From Hemileia vastatrix (lineage: Eukaryota > Basidiomycota > Pucciniomycetes > Pucciniales > Zaghouaniaceae): a stretch of DNA of 64,000 bases. Position numbers and translations under genes: made by a program. This document shows, piece by piece, positions 34,384 to 45,659 of this stretch. Position 1 is the stretch's first letter. The number at the start of each line of letters is the position of its first letter. The stretch lies in the NCBI GenBank assembly GCA_030280995.1, contig JASXTE010000011.1, positions 26,933,317 to 26,997,316 on the forward strand, read 5' to 3'. The notes under the pieces are model-generated. The model was not told where the DNA came from, did no database searches, and worked only from the letters and a program-made list of their open reading frames with translations.

Positions 34384-35934
34384 TTACTCCTCCTGCCCCC
34401 TACGCTCCTTCTCAAACTCCTTCAACTTTCCCTTAGCGTTCATCAAATTTTCCACCGGCTCCCAAGACCTATCTCCAACCCCATAACCCTTCCAATTCAC
34501 TAAATACTGAACCTTTCCCCTATAAACCCTCTTTGCAACAACCTTTTCCACCTCAAACTCTTCCTCATTTCCCACCTGGATTGGCGCTGGTTGTTCTTCT
34601 GGGTGCCCTGGGATCGTATCTTCTCTGTGCTCTGTAAGTAATGAAATATTGAAAACTGGGTGTACTTGCCTCATTGAGATGGGTAGCTCCAGTTTGTAAG
34701 CTGAGTCAGATACTTTGCTCTTGACTTTGAATGGACCCACTTTCTTGTGATCTAGTTTAGTGCTGGGACGTAATGTGGAAAGAAAATGTGAGCTGAGACA
34801 AACCTTGTAGCCTACCTGTAGCGTGCGGTGTTGGGTCTTTCCATGATCATGATGACGCTTCATTGCTTGCTGAGATAACCTAAGCGCTGCCTCTAGTTCT
34901 TGACGTATACTCAGTATCTTCTTGATCCGCTCTTCAGCTTCCGGGACTTGTAATGTGGATGGGGTACCAATTGAGAATGTTGGGTGGTACCCATAATTGG
35001 CATAGAATGGTGACATGCCTGTTGCAGCATGTGTCCTATTGTTGTACGAGAATTCTGCAAGTGGTAATAGCTGTACCCAATCATCCTGCTGATAGTTAAT
35101 GAAGTGGTGCAGGTATTGTTCAATTGCCTTGTTTACTATCTCAGACTGTCCATCAGTTTGTGGGTGCCATGCTGTTGATAAGATGGGCTTAATATTCAGT
35201 TTTTCATACATTGCTTTCAACAACTTAGAGTTAAAGTTACTTCCCCTATCTGATACTATACTATCAGGCAATCCATGCGATTTCCACACATGCGCCACCG
35301 TTAAATCTGAAATACCCTCTGATGTAACCTTGGTGGTGGTGGGGACAAAGTGCGCCATCTTGGTGCAGCGGTCAACTACTGTGAGGATAGCATTCTTTCC
35401 TTGTGACTTGGGTAACTCCACTATAAGATCGTAGGAGAGCTCTTTCCATGGCTGTTTGGAAATGTTTAGCGGGGTCAGTGGTGTAATTGTTGGACTAACC
35501 TTGTTCCTCTGACAAGAGTCACATGCTGCTACATAGCGCTGAATATACACCTTCATGGACTTCCAGTAGAAATTGCAATTTACCAGTTCCACTGTCTTCA
35601 GCGGTCCTGGGTGCCCTGCCATTGGGGAATCATGTCTTTATTTGACTACCTGCCTTTTGAGTTCTTCATCATTTGGCACCACTATCCTTCCATTCCAATA
35701 TAGCGCTTCCCCTTCTAGGTGATACTCCTCCAGTCATTTCCTTACCAATACCTCTTTTGATAAGAGTGCCTTCACTAACTCCTGTACTCCCTCGTTCTTT
35801 TCCTGTCCCCTCCTTACCCATTCCATCAACTCCTCATCCCCTAATTCCACCTCATCTAGGATTACCCCCTCCTCAAGGTCCCCCTTCAATAGAGTTGCAC
35901 CAACCGTATGAAGCTGGTCTGGTGCTGGGCGCAA
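34384..35934 (-). pseudogene. Integrase and chromodomain part of element D pol
   Basis: A 412-codon open stretch (35622-34384) begins in the integrase zinc-binding domain (CDSCQRNK) and contains the core with VDRCTKM, VSDRGSNFNS and WHPQTDGQSEIVNKA. It ends in a clear chromodomain: FEVEKVVAKRVYRGKVQYLV then NWKGYGVGDRSWEPVENL. A further frame (35934-35734) upstream holds the linker and is separated by stops at about 35946 and 35732. The chromodomain, thought to guide integration to heterochromatin in chromoviruses, has its aromatic cage residues in place (Y, W, and W of SWEP). Confidence 0.9.
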
Positions 35935-35946
35935 ATCAGAACGTCG

Positions 35947-37899
35947 TCATATCGCATCAGGTTTGCCACTTTTCTTCCCTGGTCTGAATGTAGCAACAAA
36001 ATTAATGCTACTCAGCAGTTCTGCCCAGCGCGCTTGTCGGCGAGTCAACTTTTTTTTGGTCAGGAAGGTTTCCAAATTTTTATGATCTGTGTAGATGATG
36101 ACTTGGAGCCTGTGAGGCCCTCCTTCCAAGTAATGGCGCCAGGTGTGTACCGCCTCTACTAGTGCCAATAACTCCTTATCGTAAATCTCATAGTTCAATT
36201 CGTCCCCTAGTAGTGTACATGACAAATATGCTACTGGGTGGAGGACATTTTCATCATCATATTGGGATAGAACTGCACCAAGTGCGAAATCTGAACAGTC
36301 ACTTTCAAGAACAAATGGCTTCAATAAGTCAGGGATTGCAAGAATAGGGGCTGTTACAAATTTCCTTTTCAGGTAGGTAAACGCATCTTGTTGGCTTTCT
36401 GTCCAGATGAACTTGGCTTCCTTCTTTGTTAGGTTGTGCAATGGCCGACAGATGTGGGAGTAATTTTCAATAAAGCGGCGGTAAAAATTTGCAAAACCTA
36501 AAAATGACTGGAGTTCCTTTACTGAAGTTAGTTTTGGCCATTCCGTTACTGCCTTTACTTTCTCCTGGTCCATTTGCAGCTTATTATTTGAGATAATCAT
36601 GCCTAGATAGGGGATTTCACTCACAGAGAAGACACATTTCTCTGGTTTCAACCACACTTGGGCCTCCTTTAAATGCTGCAAACAGTCCTTCACACATACC
36701 TGGTGTTCCTCCATTGATCTGGAGTAAATCAAGATGTCATCTAGATACACCGCTACATCTATCCCTATTCTATCTCTAAAGATGCTATTGGTGAAATTTT
36801 GGAACGTGGCGGGCGCATTACATGGACCAAATGGCATTAGCAACCATTCAAAATGACCAAATTCAGTGCAGAATGCCAGTTTGTGTTCATCATCTTCCTT
36901 CACCCATATGTTATGGTAGCCTGCCCTAAGATCTAAGTATGTGAAGATCTCTGCGCCTTGAAGACTATCAATTAGCTCACTAGTCAGAGGAAGGGGGTAT
37001 CTGTTTTTTACCGTCAGCACGTTTAACCTCCTGAAATCCATACAAGGTCTTAATGACCCATCCTTTTTTCCTGCAAAGATCACAGGAGCAGCCCAGGGGG
37101 ATTTTGATTCTCTGATGAAACCATTCTTCAGATTTTCATCAATCATCTCTTTTAGCACTTTCGATTCCAAGGTTGAAAATGGGATTATGCGGCTAAATTG
37201 AGGTGTTGCGCCTGGCATCAGATCAATGGCAAAGTCATATGGTCGATGAGGTGGCAGGGTCTTGACTCTCCCATCTTCGAACAGTGGTAGGAATTCCCAA
37301 TAAGCTTCAGGGACCATTTCTCTGAGGCTTCTTGTTGGCTTTGAGGTTTGGACCTTGGCTGAAATCTTGGCGGATATGTTCCAAGCTGTTGCATCGCATT
37401 CCAGTTCCTCCTCTTCCTCCTCCTCCTGCGCCCCCTCCCAGTCCTGGAACTTAACATCAAGAGAAAGTGCCAGTTCTTGCGGCAAGTCTACTGATGATAA
37501 AGAAACACCAGGAGACTCTCCGGGCAGGGCCGCTGACCCCTGAAGGGGCCAGGGGGCAAATGCTTTCTCTGCACCATACACCTTTCCCTCATCCGCCTTT
37601 CCCCATCCTTGTTGCGCCTTCTCCCTCTCTTGCTGCGCTTTCTCCCCTCCTTGGCCCTCCTTGGCGCTCCCTGTTGGAGACCCATCCCCAGCCTGCTGCT
37701 TAGAATCAAGAGGAAGCATCAGTTCTGGCGGCAAGTCAACTGATGATAAAAGAACATCAGAAGACTCGCCGGGACGGGCCCCTGACCCCTGAAGGGGCCA
37801 GGGGGCCAATACTTTAGCGCCCATATCTCCTCTCCTTCCCATCTGAACCTTCTTCTCCTTCCAATCAATTTGTGGGCTGTAGCGGTCCAGCCATGTCAT
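35947..37899 (-). pseudogene. RT and RNase H part of element D pol
   Basis: A 650-codon open stretch. The N-terminal about 200 residues are acidic, low-complexity linker with a duplicated block (APWPLQGS...PGES...LSSVDLP occurs twice). RT follows with KKDGSLRPCMDFRRLN, YLDLRAGYHNI, the active site YLDDILIYS and GFANFYRRFIENYS. RNase H has VLESDCSDFALGAVLS (usual TDAS is here SDCS), and the stretch ends PGKKSGKPDAI at a stop where D-A-L-S-R-R is expected. One more open piece of the same polyprotein lies upstream. Confidence 0.9.
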
Positions 37900-38272
37900 A
37901 CTGGTCCTTCAGGTTTGTCGCATATGCCCTGCACTGCGACTCTTTTCCATCACACCAAAACCTGCAAAAAACCTTTTCTCTTACTTCTCCTCCCCCACCT
38001 TGCAACCCATCAAACATAATTAGGCGCCTAGTTTGGTCTAATTTTTCTTTTTTCATTTTATTCCTCTGTAAAAACTTGTTAGAAATAAACTAGTCTGTGG
38101 CCCCACAGTCCAGTAGGGCTCGTACATTTGTTGTGGCATCAAGGGTCATTGAAAGCAAGTTTAGTTTAATACAATTATCATTCACTTCAATTGGCTTACA
38201 TGCTAATAATTCTTCTACTAAATTTCTCTTATCCTTTCCCTCTACTCCGCTCCAGGAGGGCAAAACCTTCAC
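37865..38272 (-). pseudogene. Protease part of element D pol
   Basis: The frame reads TTNVRALLDCGATD then a stop, where an aspartic protease D-S/T-G-A triad is expected; here the triad is D-C-G-A. After the stop comes FISNKF and a stretch that runs into the RT reading frame near 37900. DCGA is found in some fungal gypsy proteases to my knowledge, so this may be lineage-typical rather than a lesion. Confidence 0.7.
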
Positions 38273-38288
38273 TCCCGAGCGTTGTCTT

Positions 38289-39285
38289 TTACCTGTGCCT
38301 TTCCTGCGCTATCCTCCACTTCCCCCTGCACTCCCTTGCCAGATGACCACTACTCCCACACCTGAGACACAGACCTTTGCTCATGCGCCTCTGATACTCG
38401 TCATCGGACAACCTTTTCCTCCCACTAGCGCCACGTGAATTTGTTGCATCAATATCCATGGCGTTGGGGTGCCTAGCGCCGGCCCCGCTTGATGAGGCAT
38501 AGCTGCGCCATGGACGAGCGCTACTCCAGCCATCTGTTTGTTGATGTGTGAACTCATTGTCGACTTGGATGGCCAGTTCCATGAGTGCTTGAAGGGAGGT
38601 TGGGCAAGGGTGGCTGATTAGGGCATTTCTTATCTTCACCGAGAGCCCATTCCTGAAGTGAAACATGAGCGCCCCTTCTCCCCAGGTTGTGACATAGCTG
38701 GCGTGGCCCCGAAATTCCGACACATACTCGGCGACCGAGTTTCTTTGTCACAACTTATTGAGCGCATGATCCAAGGTTGTGGCCACATATGGGTCCCAAA
38801 AAGGCTAATTCAAAAGCTGCCATGAATTGAGGGAAGGTTGTCGCTGCCTGAGAGTTCTCAAGGAGCTCCTTGGTGTACGGCCTTGCCCAGCGTTCTGCCT
38901 TGTCTGTGAGGTATGATATTTCAAACCCAATTTTTGCTCGCTTGTCTGGGAACTGATGTCCATTGAGCAGGACATAGAGGTTTACCTGCAACACATACTG
39001 GTCTTCCCGGGGGCCTCGTTTTCCATCAAAGATTGCTGGGACCGCAATCTTTGGACCTTTGACGAGTGACACTGGTGTGGGGGGTGGCGCCTGTGCTCTG
39101 GCTTTGGCTTCGGTAGCATCCAGCTCTGCTTCGGTGGGGCCATGATATGAGGGCTCCGCATTTGCTAAGCATTCCATGAGCCTAGCGTTCTGTTCTTGCA
39201 GGCGTGCCATCTGCTCTTGCATTGCTGCAAGGCGTGATGCATCGGGTTGACCTGCGGGGTCCATTTTTCTTTGGTAGTGCTCCAA
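38289..39285 (-). pseudogene. Gag of element D
   Basis: 39285-38755 gives MDPAGQPDASRLAAMQEQ, a coiled-coil (QEQMARLQEQNARLME), then GPKIAVPAIFDGKRGP and a capsid-like region. A frameshift near 38755 leads to 38723-38289, which continues SEFRGHASYV and ends with a canonical zinc knuckle CLRCGSSGHLAREC (CX2CX4HX4C). The start may be the Met at 39264 rather than 39285, since MDP is also the start in element E (MNPSAQPD). Confidence 0.85.
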
Positions 39286-39301
39286 TTAATATCAGACAAA
39301 A

Positions 39302-39622
39302 TGTTAAGACCTAAGAAAGCGGACTACCACTAGCGCTGATGCTAGCCTTAAATGGGACTGACTATGTTGAGCTACAACAGTGAGACTAACTGGACTGACT
39401 ATGTTGGGGTTACCAACAGTGAGGGGTAGACGGTACTGACTATGCTAACTAAGCAGTGAGACAAGAGAGTAATTGGATTACTAAATAAGTTGTCCAATGA
39501 GGAGCGCTCCACAGAGCTTGCCCCCATATAACCCCCTTATGCAATATCCACTCTTCTGCCTCTTTACGATGCATAGCGCCCATAGCGCTCCTCCTCTCCA
39601 CCTCTCAAACCAAATCCTAACA
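39302..39622 (-). repeat. 5' LTR of element D
   Basis: On the minus strand it starts TGTTAGGATTTGGTTTG at 39622 and ends GGTCTTAACA at 39302; TTTTGTCTGATATTAATTGG follows before gag. It is followed on the plus strand by the CACAC duplication. Confidence 0.9.
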
Positions 39623-41280
39623 CACACCCCAATTTAAATTGAAAGAAAAGTGATCTTAAATGTTCAAATAATTTTACTTAATTGTTAATATATGGTGAAA
39701 CTATAAGGCATTATAGTAAATCATTCAAGAAAAATATTTTGCAAATTAATATCTTCCATTAAACTTCCTAAGTAAGAATTTTAAACAAAAATTGAATTCT
39801 AATTATTCAAAATTGATTTTACTAACCATTATTAATATTTAAAATATCTGAAAAATGTAAAACACTTATGAAAAAGAACAGAATAGTACTTTGGTGAAAA
39901 AATTAAGCTCTAATATAAATATCTATTCTGTTTTCTATTCAATAAATAAAAAAGATATGCATGTAATAGTATTTTTTACAATATATTAACCCTTTATCAT
40001 CAAAATATGAAAAAGGAAAGACATAAAATGAAATTTTATTAGAATGAATAGTATAAAAATGGTTTTTTTGATTTCTATTTGTTTTTTTGAGTTGATTCCA
40101 TTCTTGTTTCCATGCTATATAACATGTTTCTCATGTTTTATTATCATTTTACTTTGTAGAACACTATTACTCACCTCTCCATTCCTACCTTCTGTCTTAC
40201 ATAAAAAATTATTTTCAATATTATTCCCCTGTTAAGAATTTCATTTCTTTTCTCTCAACACAATTATTTCCATGATTTTTAACCCTTTCTTCTTCTATCA
40301 AATGCTCTCTGACCCTTTAAAAGCATCTATACCCCTTTCCACTTCTTCCCATCCCTATTTATCACTTCCCCAGACCTTTATGCCTGTTATAGCTCTTAGA
40401 AACTAAGAAGATTTTTTTGAGAAGGAAATGAAAAGGGATTTATGAGAGGGTAAGTGTAGAAAAAGGCAAAGGGTGTTGATAAAAATTGGAGATAAGGGTT
40501 GAAGAAAAGGGGTAGAGAGGGAAGTAAAATGGGTTTAAAGTGGCTGTCAGTATAATAGAGGAGAGAAAAAGGGATCAGAATGGGTTTGATTGTTTATTGA
40601 AGGATATTGGAAGGAGTGGGGAGAAATTTTATGGGAAAAGAAACAGTTTAAGATTTGTGGGATAGGGAGTGAAGGAAAAAGTAGGAGAGAAAAATAAAGT
40701 TGAAAAGACGGTAGAAAAACATTTCTTGAGCAAATATGATCATATATAAAGGTGCTAGTAAGAGTGAGAGAATTAGAAAAAGTGGTTGCAAAAAATTGAA
40801 ATAAGAGGGTGGATGCTATTGTATCACCAAACATCAAAATTCACCTTCATCTTATATTTCTTACTACAGAAGCAGCTTTATTTCAATCATATTAATACTG
40901 AGTTATGGCCTTAAATTCTTCACCCTATTATACTAAAGTAGAGACCTCCATTTTAAATTTAACTGAAATTAAATTCTAGTTTAAGGCTTTGTATAGATTT
41001 TCAGTAATTCAAGATCCATAAGTTTTTACTACTTATATCAATAATAAAATTGAAAAAATCAAAAGTAATGAAACATTGAAATCAATCAATACATAGTAAT
41101 ACATTTCTTTCCAAAAATTTCATTTTATGACAATAATAATTATACATATCTTTGAAAAATCAGTCAAATTTTATTATCTATACAATATTTTGAGAAAAGA
41201 AAACCTAAAATAAAACTCAAAAAATCTCAAAGATATTTAGTAGTAATTAGAAGAAGGCATTCACATTAAAGAAAACCTAT
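39623..41280. other. Non-coding interior of the large CACTA-like element
   Basis: AT-rich, no gene. From about 40075 to 40400 the plus strand is pyrimidine-rich, and from 40405 to 40860 purine-rich, giving a switch in strand asymmetry. ORFs at 40044-40235 and 40547-40837 only reflect this composition. Confidence 0.6.
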
Positions 41281-41519
41281 CACCACACCATATGGGGGGC
41301 AGACTTGCTAGCAATTCCACAAACTTGGACCCAAACTCACAACAGATTGAACACACATTGAGCTATTGATAAAGGAACCATACAGTCAGGGATGAACACA
41401 ACTCAGAAGAACATTTTTAGGTGGATGTTTAAGTAGAGCTCAATATGGGTTCAGTATAGGTTCAGTCTGAGTTCCATCTGAGTTCCATCTGAGAAGTCCA
41501 CCCCCTAAATTGCATAGTG
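41281..41519. mobile_element. CACTA-like non-autonomous element, copy 2
   Basis: 239 bp, flanked by TAT (41278-41280, 41520-41522). The ends are CACCACACCATATGGGGGG and, read inward, CACTATGCAATTTAGGGGG. The interior aligns throughout with the copy at 1440-1700 but lacks most of the right-hand palindrome and the last tandem unit, and the left palindrome is mutated (ACTTGCTAGCAATTCC). Confidence 0.85.
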
Positions 41520-41598
41520 TATAATTAAATATTATTCCACATATCTAAACATGAGTTTTGGGTTGAAGTTATTCAATATTAATCTCCTATAGTGTGCT

Positions 41599-43100
41599 TG
41601 TCAGCCTGTATATACCCAGGACTGAGTAAAAAGTGCTTATAAGTTATGTTAAACACATGAACTATACATGGGAACAATAAATGAGAGTACACAAACAGTA
41701 TACATAAGTAAAATTATGATAATACACAAAAAAATGCCATTATAACACCTTATATACATGCATATATCCACCTTTTATAGGTCTTATGTACTTAATATTA
41801 AGCTGGAATATGTTAGGGTAGTATTAAGAACCTTAAGTATAAGGCTACATAACTTTTAAGTACACTTAAAGCTGTTATATTCATTGTTTTATGCAAAAAA
41901 CAAGAAATGCGCTTTATTTCACTTAAAAGTTGACTATATGCACTATAAAATTGAGAATATCAAAATTGCGCTTTGACAGATCAATTGGGCTCATTTAGGA
42001 CTATTGATTTGGCTATTTAAATGCATAAAAATAACACTTTTCAAAATTGGTGTTTTTTATGCCAGAAATGGCTTCTGTGTACTGGCCACATACTGCCTGC
42101 TTTTTTCCCGTGTAAATAGCTTCATTTTTAGAAAATTTAGCTTTTTCACACTATAATTACCCCACATTCTATTCACACTGTGGGGAAACACACTAAAATA
42201 GGCGACATGCGCTTATTTAGTGTCCTAGCTTAATTAATAGTGCATTGACCTTGTTTATATGCACTAATTTCATTAATAACCTCACTCTTGGCGTCTTATT
42301 TCATCACCGCGCTTAAATTAGCCTAATTTTAGTAAAGGATTTACCTGTGCAAGTGCCTGCCAAGGACTGCATGTAGTTACCCCACATCTCACGCTCTTTT
42401 TTGAGTTTTTAGGTGGTTTCTCAGTCAATATTAATTATTTTTGGATGGGAATTTCACGTAGTATAATGTCAGGATTAGCCCCTCCATTTCTACAGTAAAT
42501 CCCCCTTATTATTAAGCTATTATTAACCTTAAAAAGTCTCCTTTAGTCTTTTATATTATTGTTTTATACGCATATACTCTCTTTTTGTCTTTTTCTTTAA
42601 TTTTGATGGATTTCCCTTATTATTACAGGATTTTGAGGGGTGTTACTCTTCTAATTATGTCATTGGTTACTGGGGATGTTGATGGGCATGTCTATTAGCT
42701 GTTTTGAGGCATCATTAACTGTGTATTTGATGGTACATCAAGGGAATTATTGGGGAACTCAGTGTGTATAAAAGGAGGAGGTTTTTGGGTCTTGTTTCTA
42801 CATTCTTTATCATTTACAATTTACCCCATATAACTAAATCAATTACAACACACATCAATTAGTACTTTTATAAGACTTTTAAGTAGTATCTGAATTATAA
42901 AATCTATTTTTCTACCAACTATAAATATTGTAAGCCATATATAAAATTAGTGAGAATTATATTACTGAGACCTATAATTTTGATTATACTTTACAACTTA
43001 TTGGGTTAATACTACAGTATTCATATAGGACCATTTAAATCTTCTAGAAAACTGACTATTTAAGCTAGTTCACGTCCTTGTACTTGATCTCAGCCTGACA
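41599..43100 (+). repeat. Solo LTR of the A-type gypsy subfamily
   Basis: 1502 bp beginning TGTCAGCCTG and ending GCCTGACA, flanked by GTGCT (41594-41598, 43101-43105). The start and the order of internal blocks match the 3' LTR of element A (CCAGGACTGAGTA against TTAGGACTGAGTA). A TATA region (TGTATAAAAGGAGG) is near 42765. It probably arose by LTR-LTR recombination. The orientation is by LTR start. Confidence 0.8.
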
Positions 43101-43105
43101 GTGCT

Positions 43106-44560
43106 GGTTGTCAGTTACAGATGTTGTTCCTAATCTCCATACAATCCCACTTGGAATTTCATACAAGACCTTTTTACATGTTTTAAATTTGAGCTTCAAC
43201 TTTTAATTTTTATATAATCATCTACAAAAAATTAATTCAATTTATTTTCAATAAATTCAAATACATTTTTTAAATAAATTATTTTAATTTTCATCCTTCT
43301 AATGCCTAACTAATTTTTTTTTCAAAAAAATTTAGTTAATAGAATCATATCTCTATAAATTTTTTAATATCTTATCACAAGGTTAATCACAGTCTTTATG
43401 GATCTCTTATTGAACTCCCAATGCAACTCTCATTCTGAGCATTCTTCAAGTTAACATAAAAATTAAACATATTTATTATCTTTGAAGTTTTAAAAAAGTT
43501 TTAACAATGAATAAAATGGTATATGCTGTAAATGATAAGCTTTAAATTTAAGTACATAGATATCTGGGAATAAAAAGACCTATTAAACTCATTTGTATTC
43601 AGTTTTTTTAAATGAGAGCTATTAGAGCCCTATTCATGACAAAGTATTTTATTTACCCCTATATATATTGATAAACAGCTTATCAGGATTTAAGGCCTGT
43701 CCATAGTTTATATTTAATGCATTGGTATATACAAATCAATATAATAAAATACAACACAATACAATACAATTTGATTTGAGGTAATGAATTAAATAAAATA
43801 AAATGAATGTATTAAAATAAAATAAAATAAAATAAAATAAATTTAAAAAATTTCATAATATAACATAAATTCAACTTATACTGAATTTTTTTAAATATTT
43901 TATTCAGTATAAGTTTTAATATTTATATGCAATTTAATTTTTTGTATGCATATTCATTATTTCATTGCATATAAATATTCAATATGATATTTAATATTCA
44001 TACACAATATGATTTTCCATATGCATATTCAATATAAATTTTTCAAGCATATTTTTTTTGAATGAATATTCAAAATTATTTTAATTATATATATGAATTA
44101 TCATTTTTCATTTACATACTGAATATCACTCAGCAAATGAATTTTTAATTTCACTTTTTGTGACTCAAAATAACATTACATGACAAAAAAATATCATAAA
44201 GTGAATCAAAAAAAAATCAATTTATAATAGTTCTCTGTAATGTGTAGCTTTGAAAATTCTGGTAATTTTTTTCAAACAATGTTAAATATTTAAATATAAC
44301 TTTTAATATGTTTTGATCTATTTTGAATAAGTAATAAATTTGAGTAAAAATATCACTTGAAAAATTGAAAGTTTTAAATGAGTTTTCAGCTCCATCTTGA
44401 GCTATAATTTAAAATAATGAGTCAAAATTATGTTCTTAAGGTGTACAGTTATTGAAATAATTACTGAAACTATTTTCATTCAAAATTTAAGATTAGTTCA
44501 TTTCACTTTTGTTTTGATACCAAAAAAGATTCATCTAGGTTCATACAATAGTTGAAGTTG
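43106..44560. other. AT-rich non-coding interior with AAAAT microsatellite
   Basis: No gene. About 43795-43842 is a run of AAAAT/AATAA units, preceded by degenerate AATAC units. 43860-44060 has repeated ATATTCA words. The right subterminal repeats of the CACTA-like element begin near 44560. Confidence 0.6.
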
Positions 44561-44666
44561 GTTTTCAAGCACATTTCAGTAAGAGTTCCAAAAAATTTCA
44601 GTCTGAGCTCCATCTGACTTCAATTTGAGGAATTTCTAGAAAGTCCTCACTAAATGTTGTGTGGTG

Positions 44667-45022
44667 AAAAGTGAGAATCAACATCAATCTTAAGAAAATG
44701 AAGGAGAGGCTCAAAAGTTATCAATTCAAATATAAAAAGCCTCATTTTACTTCCACTTCCACTGGCTTCAATATTGATGATGATGATTTGGAGATTGGAA
44801 TTACAACTGTTTCCAAAAATCTCAATGTCATGTGTCCTTTCTATGAGGAAATGGATAATCTCTAAGGTTCCCAAGTTGATTTCAACCCTTGGTTTATACA
44901 TGATACTACTATGGGTATATCCTCTGGTTTTCTACCATCCAATAATCCTCCAGACACACCTGTACTTCAACAAAATTAATCCCCTCCAGCTTCTAACCAT
45001 TTCTCACCTGAAGATGACCTAA
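44667..45022 (+). pseudogene. 3' half of the gene split by the large CACTA-like element
   Basis: From the AAA duplication the frame reads VRININLKKMKERLKSYQFK, then DDDDLEIGITTVSKNLNVMC and PFYEEMDNL, a stop (TAA, 44871) and GSQVDFNPWFIHDTTMGISS. A second stop follows QQN at about 44977. The block LEIGITTVSKNL...CPFYEEMDNL resembles a motif I associate with rust multicopy proteins (roughly GI-x-TI-x-x-KL-x-x-x-CP-x-Y-x-x-M). It continues the gene begun at 33482. Confidence 0.6.
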
Positions 45023-45312
45023 CTATCAAGAAGAACATTTATTTTGGAATATTTCTGAGTCATCAGAGCCCTGAAATTTTAATGTATATTTACTCTCTTA
45101 TTTTTCTTCAATTCTTTGCTAAATTGCTAATTCATTCTTTTATAGTCTCCCTAATACTGATACTTGTGAAAAAATCCTCATCGCCATCATAAATTTATCA
45201 CCTCACCACAAATTTACATTTTTAAATAGTGCTAGGTCAACAAAATTCTATATTTGTTTGAACAATTTGGAAATACCCTTCCCTGAATTTTATTGAAGCA
45301 AGGGGTGGGTAT

Positions 45313-45622
45313 TGTTAGGATTTGGTTTAGAGGTGAGGAGGAGGAGCACTATGGGCACTATGCATTGTTAGAGGTAGAAGAGGGGATATTGCATAAGGGG
45401 GTTATATGGGGAAAGTTGCTGTGGAGCACTCCTCGTTGGACAACCTATATAGTAATCCAGTTACTTCTTAGTTACACTGCTGTATCAGCATAGTCAGTCC
45501 TGTCTCACTGTTAGTAATCCCAACATAGTCAGTCTAGTTAGTCTCACTGCTTAGTAGCATAGTCAGTTGTGTCCCAGGCTATTGTCAGTGCTAGTAGTAG
45601 TCCCCCTTCTTAGGTCTTAACA
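45313..45622 (+). repeat. 5' LTR of element E
   Basis: 310 bp, related to the 321-bp LTRs of element D read in the opposite orientation. It is more diverged and carries small deletions. Confidence 0.85.
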
Positions 45623-45659
45623 TTTTGTCCAATTTTAATTGGCATACTACTGAAGAACA

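Larger units (their letters stand above)
34051..39622 (-). mobile_element. Ty3/gypsy chromovirus D, complete but decayed, minus strand
   Basis: Two 321-bp LTRs (34051-34371 and 39302-39622) are flanked by CACAC (34046-34050, 39623-39627). Read on the minus strand the LTR is TGTTAGGATTTGG...GGTCTTAACA; in the left copy a G to T change alters the first bases. Between them lie gag, protease, RT, RNase H, integrase and chromodomain, all on the minus strand, with a few stops and frameshifts. The base composition is richer in G and C than elements A-C and the proteins are only distantly related, so this is a separate lineage. Confidence 0.92.
33737..44666. mobile_element. Large CACTA-like element (10.9 kb with nested insertions)
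   Basis: The left end is CACCACACAATATGGGGGG at 33737. The right end, read inward, is CACCACACAACATTTAGTG at 44666. AAA flanks both (33734-33736, 44667-44669). The first about 90 bp and last about 100 bp match the 261-bp copy at 1440, including the palindrome on the left (damaged on the right as ACTTTCTAGAAAT) and the CAGTCTGAGCTCCATCTGA subterminal repeats. Subtracting element D, the small CACTA-like copy and the solo LTR with their duplications leaves about 3604 bp, in which I find no transposase. It is therefore probably non-autonomous. Confidence 0.78.

Noticed and set aside
40547..40837. Minus-strand ORF of 96 codons
   Set aside because: It mirrors the purine-rich plus strand; composition alone explains the open frame.
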